Assembly: GCA_963921935.1 (NCBI GenBank)
Contig: OY998185.1
Location: 61,209,717-61,273,716, forward strand
Length of the DNA stretch: 64,000 nt
Origin: Galeruca laticollis
Lineage: Eukaryota > Arthropoda > Insecta > Coleoptera > Chrysomelidae
Direction: 5' to 3'
The notes below the pieces were generated by a model that was not told the origin of the DNA, ran no database searches, and saw nothing but the letters and a program-made list of their open reading frames with translations. This document shows positions 1-10,628 of this stretch, piece after piece. The position numbers and the translations under genes were made by a program. Numbering within the stretch: position 1 is the stretch's first letter; each line of letters begins with the position of its first letter.

Positions 1-1222
1 TATGTGAAATCAATAAATCAATGAACATAAATGTAAATATTGGGGGAAAAGAATTCAATTTACAAGTACTAATAGCTGCAAATATTGAAACCGAAATAAT
101 AATAGGATGTGATGAGTTAGAAAAACATAAAGCCATAATAAATTTAGAAGAAAGAAAATTAAGAATGGATGGAACATGGATGAACTTTGAAATAATAGTA
201 TTGAAAGAAGAAGTAAGAAGAGTTAGCAATATGTACAAGGAAGAAGTAGATAATGGTTATGAATATAAAGAAGAAAAAGAAAATGAAATTATAATTGATT
301 GTCCTGATGATAGGAAGGGAGAAATAATAAATTTAATGAATAAATATAATAATTTATTTTCAAAGGAGAATAGAATTGCAAAAGATTATGTACATAAAAT
401 AGAAGTGAATGAAGATATTAAAAATTTCAAGAAAATGTATAAAAGAACTATTGGAAAACAAAATAATAGAAAGAAGTAATTCACAATACATAAATCCTAT
501 TGTTGTAGCAGTTAAGAAGAATGGAGAATAGAGACTTAGCTTATATGCTAGAAATATAAATAAATTTTCAAAACCCCAATATGAAGCACCTATGTCTGTT
601 GAATCTATTTTAGGACGGATAACAAAAACATCAATATTTTCAAGATTAGATTTAAAACATAGTTTTTGGCTAATTCCATTGCAGGAGGAAAGTAGATATT
701 ATACAGCTTTCTCCATAGATGGGGAAATTTATAGATTTTGTGTTGTGCCATTTGGTGTTCAAAGTGCATGTAGTTCATTAGTAAGGGCAGTGAATAAAAT
801 ATTAAATAAATATGAATCATTTGTATTACATTATGTAGATGACATATTAATTTTTTCTAAAAATATACAAGAACATGATTTGCATCTTGAGACAATTTTA
901 AAAGCTCTGGATTCTGCAGGACTAAAACTAAATAAAGAAAAATGTGAATTTTATAAAAAAGAGATAATATATTTGGGATATAAAATTAATCAAAATATTA
1001 TACAATTTGATCCACAAAGAATCAAAATAATTCAAGAATATGCAAGACCGAAGAATTTAAAAAATTTACGAGGCTTCTTGGGAATGCTGAATTATTATAA
1101 GCGGATGATTCCTGATTTAAGCAATAAAGAAAAATGTCAAATGGCAATGGAATGAAGAGAGAGAAAAGGCTTTCCAGGATATTAAAGCACAATTTGTGGA
1201 AAATTTATCACCCTATTTATGA
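1..1222 (+). pseudogene. Ty3/gypsy-type retrotransposon pol fragment (protease end, RT, start of RNase H)
   Basis: Remnant of an LTR-retrotransposon polyprotein. The first ORF (21-479, open upstream to the window edge) ends a retropepsin-like segment (EIIIGCDELEKH, like the ILG-D-L block after the protease active site) and enters the RT N-terminus. The second ORF (592-1155) carries the RT core: SRLDLKHSFWLIPL, VPFGVQSA and the catalytic YVDD box, then GYKI and LRGFLGMLNYYKRMIP of the thumb/connection. Between them the reading frame shifts near 475 and has an in-frame TAG near 529. After 1155 the sequence still reads as the RNase H entry (KAFQDIKAQF) in another frame up to about 1220, where homology stops abruptly at the next element. 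No LTRs, integrase or gag are visible. Family assignment rests on the RT motifs; the clade is not determined. Clearly non-functional. Confidence 0.85.
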
Positions 1223-3006
1223 AATTCCACCTCCATCATGGTATGTCCCTTTTCTAAGTATAGCTGTTCAATAATAATGTTTGTTTTTTGGGACACATCA
1301 CTTAATGCACTGAACAACACGCGATTTCTATTTTGATGGCCACATCCGTCAGATATGATAATCACTCTTTCAGTTCCTGTTGCTAGGTTTGTTATGTAAT
1401 TAATCAAACAGGACGTAAATTCATTCGCTGTTACACCACCATCAGCTTCATGCCAAAAGTAAATAGTCACTTTTTTTCTTCTGCAGTCATAGACAGTAAA
1501 ATTATGGCATTGTAATTTAAGTTTATAATATAAGGCGCTGGCTAAAAGCTTAGGAGCAAGCAAGACACTCTGCACATACACCGTAAGCACTACCACCTTA
1601 TCGTTGGCCGAATTGTTAGCATCGTATTTTGCTTGGCGAGCTTCATTATTTTTAATGATGTGGTTGTTATACTCTTGCTCTGAAATATTACCCGCTTTGA
1701 AACTACAGCAAATATCACATTGATCCTTACGTGGATGATGAATTGCTATATTTTCTTGCTGTAAAACTCTTAGAAAAGTTGGTCTACTTGCTGCTTGATA
1801 GTTATGCTCTTCACACCATGCAACGAAAACGTCGTGCATATGTTTCTCCGACCTAAAAGTTGACTCCACATACACCTTACTGGAACTCGCTTGACAGTAA
1901 TGAATGGGCACTTTTGGCATTAGATCTAACCAAGTTTTTACTGTTTTTGTGCGATGTGCGTATTTTGGTACGAGACCTACTATCGTATTTTCAGTAACAT
2001 CGGTGATTGTACAAGCAGGTGAATCATCAACGTCTTCACTGATTCTTTGGTCCAGCGTCTGAAACTGTCTTCACCTAAAGATAGTGTATTTAGAAAGAAT
2101 AATCTACACACTTTCACTTTTGAACATGTCTCATCATTTTTATTAAAATGAATATCATGACCCCTTCCTTTTTTTGTAGGCATCTGATCTTTGCTGCTTT
2201 TACAAACGCTTTCTTTTCAGCCCACGTCTTGAGATTCCAGAAATACGAGTCAGTCGTTTTACGCTCATTTTCTGTTATTAGTGGTTTCATAATTCGTGCA
2301 GGTCTTTCAACACATGGTTTATATTTGTCATCATTTAATTTCTTAAATTCTAAGTAAGCTCCTCCTGAAACTCTAGCTTTACGATTCACATCCACGATAT
2401 TAATTTTTTGTTTTTTATTTCTCTGCGTAGCTCCAAGTTGATGCTCAATTTCATCGTCGGTAGACAGTGGAATGTTTTCCCGAGAACTTGTATCGCTTGT
2501 TCTCGATGCCAACTGTACTTCATCTTCATTATGTGATGAAGGAAGTTGATATACTTTCCTTTTTCTCGAGAGTGGAGTCCAGTGTGGATCGTCCACACTA
2601 TCGTCGCTATCAATTAAAGGCAGAATCTCATTTGAGTTAGGCGATGACGGCTTAGGCAATGGTACAATGGTACAATGGTGATAAAACTACAAAACTTTGG
2701 ATATCGTCTTCTACACTTCCATTCCAATTTTCTACTTTTGCTAGTTACATCATGAACAGGATCTAAGGTTGAATGTACGATAGTTTCAGTAGCTACAAGC
2801 GGCACTTCGACATCAAGCGATAGTGAAGAATGTGATCTCGAACGTACAGCAGATGTGAATACGGGATCTTCTGGCCTAATTAGTACGTCGTTGAAATGTC
2901 GTGGAGAGTTATTTGAATCAACGCTAGCACAAACACAATTGAGCATTCTTAGTCCTCGGCTATTACGAATATTCATATTGTTCATTTTTAATGTAACGAG
3001 AAACAC
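1223..3006 (-). pseudogene. Broken transposase-like gene of an insect 'uncharacterised' family
   Basis: Three minus-strand ORFs (2659-2114, 2183-1980, 1920-1213) form one gene broken by frameshifts near 2160 and near 2045. In order it has an acidic, Ser-rich N-terminus (DSDDSVDDPHWTPLSRKRK), a basic block (SGGAYLEFKKLNDDKYKP), the segment KVCRLFFLNTLSLGEDSFRRW, WLDLMPKVPIHYC, a Cys motif (KDQCDICCSF), and a C-terminal region with VIIISDGCGHQNRNR and LYLEKGHTMMEVE, whose Asp and Glu could be catalytic. From memory, this arrangement is frequent in uncharacterised aphid and beetle proteins and looks like a DDE transposase, but I cannot name the superfamily. An upstream minus-strand ORF (3006-2614) may be the decayed N-terminus. 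The 3' end abuts gypsy sequence at about 1222, so it is either truncated there or this is the insertion junction. Confidence 0.65.
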
Positions 3007-4286
3007 TCACTATGTACTCAAAACTTAATATAACAACGTGGTTGGTACAGTTTAGGTAGTGTTTACGCAAAACAGGTTGAAATTATACTGGTGAATAACC
3101 TCACTGTTGCACTTCACCTAGCAAGCGAATGTTGTGCCCATCTTACATTCATGCATATATGACGTACTATAGCGCTCTCCGTTTAATCAGTGTCTGACAG
3201 ATCACATAGGAGATTGCAAGTATTTGTAAGTAAATTCTTATTAAAACCTCTTATGTGTGTGTGTGTCAGACCCATGGGAGATTTTGATGAACAACAAAAT
3301 GTAGACTGTCACATAAGATATTTTAAACATGAGACACAATTCAAAGACACGCGATTTTATTCACATGAGAGTTTTTCTGTCGATAGCAATGTACAAGTAG
3401 TTGTCAAATATTTGCATAACTCATTTTTGACCAAAATTGCACATAGGAGGTTTTAAATTTGCAACGACGTTATGTAGAATTTCACGGTACATAAAATTCG
3501 AATTTTTAAATTTTAGTTTCCGTCTCTCTGTTAAACTAATGTCTTCTTATACAGATTCACACGTCGTGATCGTATCTGGCGTAATAATTATTGGTATTAA
3601 AACCGTCAGTTTAAATTAATTTTGCATTTCCTTTACTAACTTGTCTTAGTGGATCAGTTAAGGAATAAACACGAACGTTGCATACTTTGTAGTAATTGTA
3701 CAGCATAACTCATGTATATTATACATTACTCTGTGAATTTCTGTCGCATTGGTCTCTTATTTTAATTATATTATTATATAAATCAAGAAAGGAATATATA
3801 GTAAGACATACAATGGAAAGAAAACCAATGGAAATCATGAAAATTCGGAGGTACCTGGTAAACGAAATAGAGGACTGAAAAACTATCTAAAAAATCAACT
3901 TGTTATTATTTTCTTTCTATAGGGATAGGGAAAATATCTTCCATTATCTTGGTCAGGAAAACCACGCATACCATATTCCCAAAATGATCTTTTCCCTCGG
4001 AAGTTGTGGATATACATAACTCTTCCACCTCCACCACGAACGTATTTGAAAAGAACGCCAGATGGTCCTCTCATCACCCTCATATATATATTTTAATTCA
4101 CACAGCTTATTAGAGGTCTGTTAAAATGGCTCGTGAAGTGGTTCTTGATGAAAAATAACTTTACGAGATTATAAACTGTACTCAGCATACCGCAATACTA
4201 CATAAATGATTCATTAAAGGTTTTTAAATATATACTACCGTCCAAAAGTTTGGAAGTACCGAAGGTAAAATTAAATAAAATAAAAC
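3007..4286. other. Unassigned intergenic DNA with a possible Tc1-type terminus
   Basis: No convincing gene. A motif like CACATAGGAG recurs near 3204 and 3440, with a related CCATGGGAG near 3271; these may be subterminal repeats of the preceding element. At about 4229-4256 the sequence ACCGTCCAAAAGTTTGGAAG resembles the inverted-repeat end of a Tc1-type transposon, but I found no partner end or transposase. The 62-codon minus-strand ORF at 3895-4083 has no recognisable domain. Confidence 0.4.
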
Positions 4287-4405
4287 AATGTCATTTAATG
4301 AAATTAACTGTCTCGACCCTTACTTCGTGGAATATGCTCATATTAGTGTTTTTAAATGAAACTCTTGGTCTCTAGTTAGTTCCACAATATAATAAAAGTT
4401 ATTGA

Positions 4406-4467
4406 AAATTCTAAAAAATTGACAATTGTTTCGATAAATCAATATCATCGTCAGAATGACAGAAGTT
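4406..4467 (-). ncRNA. Hammerhead ribozyme motif in left inverted end of PLE copy A
   Basis: Read on the minus strand, the segment has the hammerhead core: CTGACGA (complement of 4448-4454), a GATA/TATC stem II with a 6-nt loop, GAAAC, a two-base-pair stem III (AC/GT, loop AATT) and the cleavage triplet GTC. Stem I is formed by ATT/AAT plus TTCT/AGAA. One extra U lies between the core and stem II. Penelope-like elements are known to carry minimal hammerheads with very short stem III in their pLTRs. Activity is untested. Confidence 0.6.
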
Positions 4468-4512
4468 ACATTTCATTTTATGCCTACCTGATGTTTAGTA
4501 GTTATTTTTGGC

Positions 4513-4804
4513 TGTCCATCTGGGTCAGACCCTTAGGAACTTTGAAATACGATACAGTGAGCACTTACGAGCATACAGATTAAAACAACCAGATAAATCC
4601 CACTACGCAAAACATCTACTTGACACCAATCATTCATTGACACCTAACACAGAACTAGAAGTGCTGCATATTTGTGAAAAGAAACAAGAACTGGATTTCC
4701 TTGAAGAACTGGAAATTAGAAGACATTTAAGAAACCCACAATATGAAGTTGTCAATGAACAGTTAAATCTAGGGAGTTCTCCACTAATAAACTGTCTTCT
4801 TAAG
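4513..4804 (+). pseudogene. PLE GIY-YIG endonuclease C-terminal fragment (copy A)
   Basis: Open frame ending at the stop near 4804-4807. It starts at the GQT of the YIG half of a GIY-YIG nuclease (GQTLRNFEIRYSEHLRAY), followed by the conserved ...KSHYAKHLLDTNHS block and an acidic helical C-terminus (QELDFLEELEIRRHL). The catalytic Arg and Glu region of the nuclease can be followed, but the GIY half and the whole reverse transcriptase are missing. The upstream ATG offered by the frame (4508) lies in unrelated terminal sequence and is not a real start. Nearly identical at protein level to 20279-20566 in copy B, which supports recent common ancestry. In the intact family this domain nicks target DNA for insertion of the reverse-transcribed copy; here it is a relic. 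Confidence 0.8.
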
Positions 4805-5055
4805 TGATAATTGTAAAGATCAGCAGATATAGTTTTCCTGGTTTTCTATATCATTGCACAGTTATACTGATCTTAATTGGAAAAATGATATCCAGGATAT
4901 CACCATAGGGCTAATAATATCTAAGCTTCAATATTTGTAATATCACATCTTCTTCTTTTTTCTATAAACATATATTAAGCCAATCACAAGTTAGGTTACT
5001 TCTTGGTCTAGCCAAAAATAACTACTAAACATCAGGTAGGGATAAAATGAAATGT

Positions 5056-5117
5056 AACTTCTGTCATTCTGACGATGATATTGATTTATCGAAACAATTG
5101 TCAATTTTTTAGAATTT
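5056..5117 (+). ncRNA. Hammerhead ribozyme motif in right end of PLE copy A
   Basis: Plus-strand counterpart of the motif at 4406-4467. CTGACGA lies at 5069-5075, stem II GATA/TATC follows, GAAAC at 5091-5095, the minimal stem III AC-AATT-GT, and the cleavage triplet GTC at 5100-5102. Flanking TTCT and AGAA extend stem I. All core bases are present apart from an extra U before stem II. Confidence 0.6.
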
Positions 5118-5244
5118 TCAATAACTTTTATTATATTGTGGAACTAACTAGAGACCAAGAGTTTCATTTAAAAACACTAATGTCATTTAAAATTATTCAT
5201 ATACATTGAAAATTAGAAATTTCTTCCATTTTCTAGGCATTTTA

Positions 5245-7601
5245 TTAACCTTCATGGGACGGACATCAAAATTTTACGAAAAGGACTAACTGGGGTCCGA
5301 GAAGACCCCATGCGTAAAATTGCAGAGATGCTGTATTTTTCTTTAAATTAAATATATAGAAAAGAAGTTTTATTAAAGTTTTACTATTAACCATTTATTA
5401 GTCAAAAATCATCACGAAAAAATACAAAATACCCTAATCACTAATACTACTAGCTACATATCATTTTAACATTTTTTACAAACTATATCCGATTTTGAAT
5501 GTTCTAGGCACACAAAGTTATACACCTAATACATATTTTTCTGGATTTTCTGTCTTTTCCTCTTTGACACATATGGCAGCGCCCCCTGGTAATGTTTTGT
5601 TGTTCAACTGTATGTTCTGTTGCATCCAGTAGTTCGGGAAACACGTCTGTCATATGCCGTTTTCTATTCGTCTGAATGTATTTATTTTATATCGCCGGAA
5701 AACGTTTTTCTTTATGAGTTCTTTTCCTAGTCCCAAAATATACATTTTACGTTTATCCAAACTGTTTTTTCGCCAATCCGGGTTTTGCAGTAACCACAAT
5801 TTATAAGCATTTATTCCTGCGATATCTATAAGATGCGAAAATATTGCCATTGGCCAGAGGTTTGACTTTCTCTGCACTGTATATTCTTTGGCCTACTTAT
5901 CTGAAGTGTCGACAGCACCGTTTGTTTTGTTGTAATGAAGAATAATTTCTCGTTTATAGTGCTGTTCTTCTCCAGCTACTTTACTATCAGTATGCTCACT
6001 TGAAAGTAAGATGACAGCATGTTTTTGTTATGGAACATAGGATACTAGCGTTCTTTGATTTCTAAAAGCAAACATACTTGAAAACTCTTTCTTGTACGAT
6101 GCCGGTAGAAGTTCCCTGGGAATAAATGTTTTATTTTTCCGGAGGGTTCCACATAAAGTAATATTTTTTTTCCACAACTTGTCAGCAAGTTCTAAACTTG
6201 TAAAAAAGTTATCGGTCGTTATTCCAAATCCGCCTTCCAAATGGTCTGTCAAATCTAGGACAACCCTTTGAATTAATAGATACATAGGAATATAAAGTTT
6301 GCCTATATTGCTTTTCAAATAACTTACCCAAATAAACTTGCATGTTTGCAATATAAGAAGTGGTGCACTCCACAAGAGCCCATATTTTGATTCCATACTT
6401 ATCAGGTTTACTTTTCATATAGATTCGGAATGGTGCCTTACCCCTAAATGGTAAAAGCTGCTCATCTACACGTCGCCAGGATTAAGTGATTTTTTACAAT
6501 TAGAAGTGAAAATATCGATTATATCTCTTATCGGAGCTAGCTTATCTACTAATTTTCGTTCTTGTCTTGTTTGAAAATTATCAAAGCGTAAAAATGAAGT
6601 AATTTGTTTGAATCTGTCTCTTGACATTGCAGCAGGAATTATAGGACGACAGTAAGAAATATCTTGACACCAGAGCATATCCATAGCCTCTTTCGATCCG
6701 TGAAGTGCGCCAAGAATAAGCAACAGTCCAATATTAGCTTCAATCTCTGTAGAATCAACAGGTATAAAAACTTTAATTTTATTCGGATTTTCTATATTCC
6801 ATTTATCATAAGATGTTTGTGCCTTTCTGTTTGTTTCGGTTACTATTATGTTCAGAATATCCGGAGATAGGAAAAGAAGAAAAGCGTCTTTTATACTTGA
6901 GATATCAGAACTGTAATTTCCATCTTTAGATTTATATACTGGAATGCCCTGGCTGTTACTCACTGTTGGTTCCTCTGGGTTCGTTTTCTCTATGCTTTGA
7001 TCAACAACTATTACATCATTTTCTTCCTCTACTTCTGTGACAATGTCTTCATCTAAGTCACTCGATGTTTCCTCATTGATAACACTATCAAACTCTGGAT
7101 CATCACTTTCAAGTATACGGAACATCTCATCGTCAGTAAGCTCCTTGCGATTGTTTCTAAATAAAAACACTCATTTTCAAAACAATGTACCCTACTCACA
7201 ATATCACAAGAGACTAACCCGAATATTCAAGTCTAAAAATTATATCGCAGTGCGGGGAATCCCCCATTTGAACTGGTAATTTACATTTTACAATTATATG
7301 GGTAAATTCCCTGTGAGTAAACAAACGTTAATTGTATAGGATTCCCCGATTTTACTAACAGTTACCGGGATTTTTATCGGACGTAAAAGGCTGACCGGGG
7401 TCTGAAGAGCCCTGGAATATAAAACAATTTTTGATTTATACCAGCCAATAAAAACTACTAAATACATCATATTTTATCAAAATAATTCATAAACTGCAGC
7501 TAGATGAAAGATCAATGTTTAAAAATTTGCGTTTTCAAAGATACAGCAAAAACATACGTCATGGGGTACAAACGGACCCCGGCCAGTCCTATGAAGGTTA
7601 A
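5245..7601 (-). mobile_element. piggyBac-type DNA transposon, TTAA to TTAA
   Basis: The element spans 5249-7597 and is flanked by TTAA at 5245-5248 and 7598-7601, the target site specific to piggyBac. The terminal inverted repeat is CCTTCATGGGAC at the left and its near complement GTCCTATGAAGG at the right. Subterminal motifs around GGGGTCCGAGAAGACCCC (near 5294) and the related ACGGACCCCGG (near 7572) and GGGGTCTGAAGAGCCC (near 7397) suggest further inverted repeats. The length of about 2.35 kb fits an autonomous piggyBac, and the transposase pseudogene lies inside on the minus strand. Confidence 0.92.
5650..7170 (-). pseudogene. piggyBac transposase (DDE_Tnp_1_7 family), inactivated
   Basis: The gene would cut and paste the surrounding element at TTAA sites. 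The first ORF (7170-6466) starts at a plausible Met and has the acidic N-terminus, then the domain entry (WCQDISYCRPIIPAAMSRDR, FKQITSFLRFDNF). The second (6396-6028) has the second catalytic Asp in GITTDNFFTSLELADKLWKK followed by ITLCGTLRKNK. The third part carries the third catalytic Asp in GAVDTSDK (near 5910) and LWPMAIFSHLIDIAGINAY. Lesions: a frame change between 6466 and 6396, another between 6028 and about 5930, and an in-frame TAG directly after VDTSDK (near 5893). A typical C-terminal Cys-rich finger is not visible beyond 5650. The decay is modest, so the copy is relatively young but dead. Confidence 0.88.
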
Positions 7602-9332
7602 TGAAATTCTCAAAATAACTTATTTGTACTGCTCATTAATATAATTGCTACGAATGTCTAAGCTTGTAAAATATCGAGTTTATAGCAAATAAAAGTGATT
7701 GTGTGTGTGGATTGAAATGGATTTATTCATAAAGTTCGGACACATCGGCATCGCTCCTTAGTATTCCAAAGTTTTATTAAAATGGCGTACGACTTTTAAA
7801 AACATAATTATGAACTTTCTTAATAAACCAGACCGAATTTAAAAAAATTCAAAGTGCATTTGAATTTAATTCATTTGGTAAAAAAGTTAGCTCGCGTTTG
7901 ACAGTTTTGTACAGGAAACCGGAAACCCTATGTCGCATTTTATAAATAACACAGTGTATATGGAACGCAATAGAAAGATCTTGAAAATTCTAAACTGTCA
8001 CTTAACAGGTGACTGTGACTACTTCGCCTATTCAGCCCTCTTCTTATATTCAGTCCAAGCTGTCATTCTGACATTCATAGAACAGGTCTAACAGTAATGT
8101 ATTTGTAGGTGGTTATAATAAAATAATTTTTATGTTGAATAAGTAAATCTGTTCTTCGTAAATGCTGTTTATATTTACTCCAAATGTGCTCCACCACAAG
8201 TATTGTGTTTCGTGTAGCCTAGATGTAAAATAAACCACAGAAATTTGTAGCTATTGCTAGTGATTCCTCAAGTGCCTTATATTTATTGATCCCCATATCG
8301 GGACCTTTTGGTTCCTCCGGGGAACTGTACACAGCCACAGATCGCATGTGCATACAGACATCGTCCTCCCGAGTTAGTGAGAATAACTGCGTTGGTAATT
8401 GCATTTAAAAGTAAGCAGGAGAAACAATACAAACCATTTTTTTTGTTATATTTACAAATCCATTCGTTTTTTGAATAAATATATAATAAATAAATAAATA
8501 GATATCTGGTAATGACCTACTTTTTGCTTTCAATTATATCTTTTCTTCATACGAATATTTAAAAAATCGTTTTACATTAACTAAATTGAAGATCACCTCC
8601 ATAGTTTATATAATAATTATAAACAATACACAGAACTATCCGCACTATAATTACGTTAAGCTCGCTACGACCCTACGACGTAAAATCCAACCGTATGCCA
8701 AGCTGCGCTGTACTAAATGCAGCGACCTATCCTGTTAAAATAACGGCTTAGTTTTAGACCGTCAAGGGGGAGTCGTGTGAAGCGCGGGTGTTTGAAGGAG
8801 CTGGCAGAGCACGTTTGTATGGCCCAGCTATATAAAATATCAACGATCGCGCGAAATAGATTACTTATTCCACTAGTTGACTTTACTTACGCTTAGCTTA
8901 GTATGACAATGCGAATGTCTTACAAAATATATTATAAATTTTATATTTGATAAAAGGAAATATTTTAGTTGATTAGAAGATTCTGCAGCCACTGGTATAT
9001 TATACAGTTAGTAAACGTGTGTAATTCTTTGTCAGTTACACATCACATTCAAGTACTTCTCTCAAGGTTTAGAAAATCTAATAACATCCATTTTAAAGTA
9101 GATTAAGCAGATAATTTCTATTTCTTTGTTACAACGAATGCATAAGCAACTGGTTTGCACTTGTAATTACCAATTATGGATCGCCCTAACGATCTCACCT
9201 TGCTCGCGGGATTCTCAGGGGAAATCTGATTAGGAAATAGTTTTTTTATAAATTTTTCCTTTGTTAATGTGTAGGAAATGTGATTAGAATTATTCGGATA
9301 AAATATTAGAATAAATATTAGAAAAAATAAGA
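7602..9332. other. Unassigned intergenic DNA
   Basis: I see no gene, RNA or defined repeat here. Short ORFs such as 8219-8404 lack recognisable features. A patch at about 8650-8850 is less AT-rich than its surroundings but carries no promoter motif I can defend. Confidence 0.5.
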
Positions 9333-9375
9333 AAAAACAACGTTTCGACAGTTAATTATAATATCTTCAAGATAA
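9333..9375 (-). ncRNA. Degenerate hammerhead-like pLTR motif of another Penelope family
   Basis: On the minus strand the segment reads TTGAAGATATTATAATTAAC then TGTCGAAACGTTGTT. This matches the order CUGANGA, stem II, GAAAC, short stem III (AC/GT with loop GTT), NUH seen in PLE hammerheads, but the first core base is U instead of C and stem II is weak. It is probably a pLTR remnant unrelated in sequence to the elements at 4.3 and 18.4 kb. Confidence 0.3.
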
Positions 9376-10041
9376 TATATTGTAACATTTTTATCACTGA
9401 ATATATTTTTTTATATAATTAACTAACATTAAAATTTTTGTTTCAGGTTAGTTCACCTACGCAAAAGATGAAGATCGCACGTTTGCGTCTGGTACGTAAA
9501 TAATGCCCTTTATAATAATACCACCAGTAAACATTTTTTTCTAGCAGTATTAAATGTTATAAAACATCAATGTACAAATGTTAATTTGCAAATTATGCAG
9601 AATATAAATTGTAAGGTATATCATACCTACGGCCACAACAAGCTACTTAACTTCACACGTACAGCTGTTATTTTAAAGCACCTACCTACATTTTGGATGA
9701 TCGTGAAACACCTGCATGTCTACATTTCCATCTGATGGATATTGCATACGAAAAAGATGCTCGTAAATTATATTTTAAAATAAGTAAGGGATAGGTTCTT
9801 CATATAAAATTTATGGGAAAAGTCATAAAATGTTTTAAAATCATAAAAGTGCATTTTTTTGAGAAACCAATAATATAATTTGGAATTTGTGTGTGTTTAT
9901 AGTCTATTCGTTTAGCGGGCTAAGCACGACGTGACTGAAAGCAATAACAAGGCGACTCACTCACTCACATTTTCGTCATTAAGTGTTGAGAAAACCTTGT
10001 CGATTTGCTTATTATGGGTAAAATGATAGAACTTTATTCTT
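9376..10041. other. Unassigned intergenic DNA
   Basis: No gene or repeat recognised in this 0.67-kb stretch. Confidence 0.5.
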
Positions 10042-10160
10042 AACTAGCTTTTGCCCACGACTTTGTCCGCGTGGTGACCAACATCAGATATATTAGAAGG
10101 TACAATCAAATAATTCCTAGAATATACCTTTTCAATATCTATTTATATTCTATTAACTTT
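10042..10160 (+). repeat. Head of a dispersed insect repeat (ACTAGCTTTTGCCC type)
   Basis: The sequence ACTAGCTTTTGCCCACGACT followed by TTGTCCGCGTGG matches the very common 5' border of a dispersed insect repeat that I recognise from memory. The cognate 3' border (GTGCGTTGATCGATCAGTCA, then a TATATATATAGAT tail) lies at about 14545-14590. Head and tail may therefore delimit one element that has grown to 4.5 kb through internal insertions and the tandem array. The repeat class (SINE, LINE tail or Helitron) is uncertain. Confidence 0.5.
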
Positions 10161-10373
10161 ACTATAGTCTATCACAATGTAGTGGATAGCACTGATCGGC
10201 GGTTCGGACCATAAAATAGTTGTAAACCATAAAAGTATTGAATCAAACAAAATATATTTCAGTCAAACAAATTTGTTGTTTCAATATGGCGAAATAAACC
10301 TATCGTTTAAAAGAAAACGTTAGTTTATTTGGATTCCAAGACCAATATTTGTTTAGATACAAGAATAGTAATT

Positions 10374-10456
10374 TATGCAACAAGTGCATAAAGTGGTACT
10401 TTTTTTCACGAATGGCAATTCCATGAGTGAAAAAAGACACTATGCACATGTTGCAT
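10374..10456. repeat. Short hairpin-forming inverted repeat
   Basis: ATGCAACAAGTGCATAAAGT (10375 onward) is mirrored by ACACTATGCACATGTTGCAT (to about 10456), with a TTTTTTCACGAATGG...CCATGAGTGAAAAAA core. This gives an approximately 83-bp imperfect hairpin, possibly a tiny MITE or the joined ends of one. Confidence 0.5.
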
Positions 10457-10557
10457 ACATTATTTTTTCTACAGCCCTATACAAAAAAATAAAATGCAAA
10501 TAGAAATTTGGGATATTTTAATTAAGCACCTTCGGTAAATTACAATTATACGTACTC

Positions 10558-10628
10558 CAAGTTTCATGAAAGTTCATCCTCGATGCTCAGCCAAGTATCT
10601 TAGAAGTCCATCCTCGATGCCCAGCCAA
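10558..10628 (+). repeat. Dispersed repeat, partner of 32352-32428 (inverted)
   Basis: This stretch contains two tandem versions of a CCATCCTCGATGCCCAGCCA-like motif. It is closely similar, in reverse complement, to 32352-32428, including the flanking CCAAGTTTCAT. It is therefore part of an interspersed repeat family, possibly longer than the part I can align by eye. No coding capacity is seen. Confidence 0.6.

Larger units (their letters stand above)
4287..5190 (+). mobile_element. Short Penelope-like element copy A, with inverted ends and 12-bp target duplication
   Basis: The 12-mer AATGTCATTTAA occurs at 4287-4298 and 5179-5190 and brackets the element as a target-site duplication. The ends are inverted: about 4343-4513 is the reverse complement of about 5011-5178, with few mismatches. 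The left side carries 44 extra terminal bases (from 4299) that are absent at the right. Between the arms only the C-terminal GIY-YIG part of the ORF survives, so this is a 5'-truncated or internally deleted copy of the element at 18404-20980, with which it shares coding and terminal sequence. Inverted terminal pLTRs and variable-length target duplications are known for Penelope-like elements. Confidence 0.85.

Noticed and set aside
3190..3456. 88-codon plus-strand ORF near the end of the first DDE-like gene
   Set aside because: No domain; the region looks like subterminal element DNA.
3895..4083. 62-codon minus-strand ORF rich in Gly and Arg
   Set aside because: No start context, homology or neighbouring signal supports it.
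10170..10215. tRNA-like A-box/B-box (TAGTGGATAGCAC, GGTTCGGACC)
   Set aside because: No cloverleaf can be drawn around it; at most a relic of a tRNA-derived SINE.
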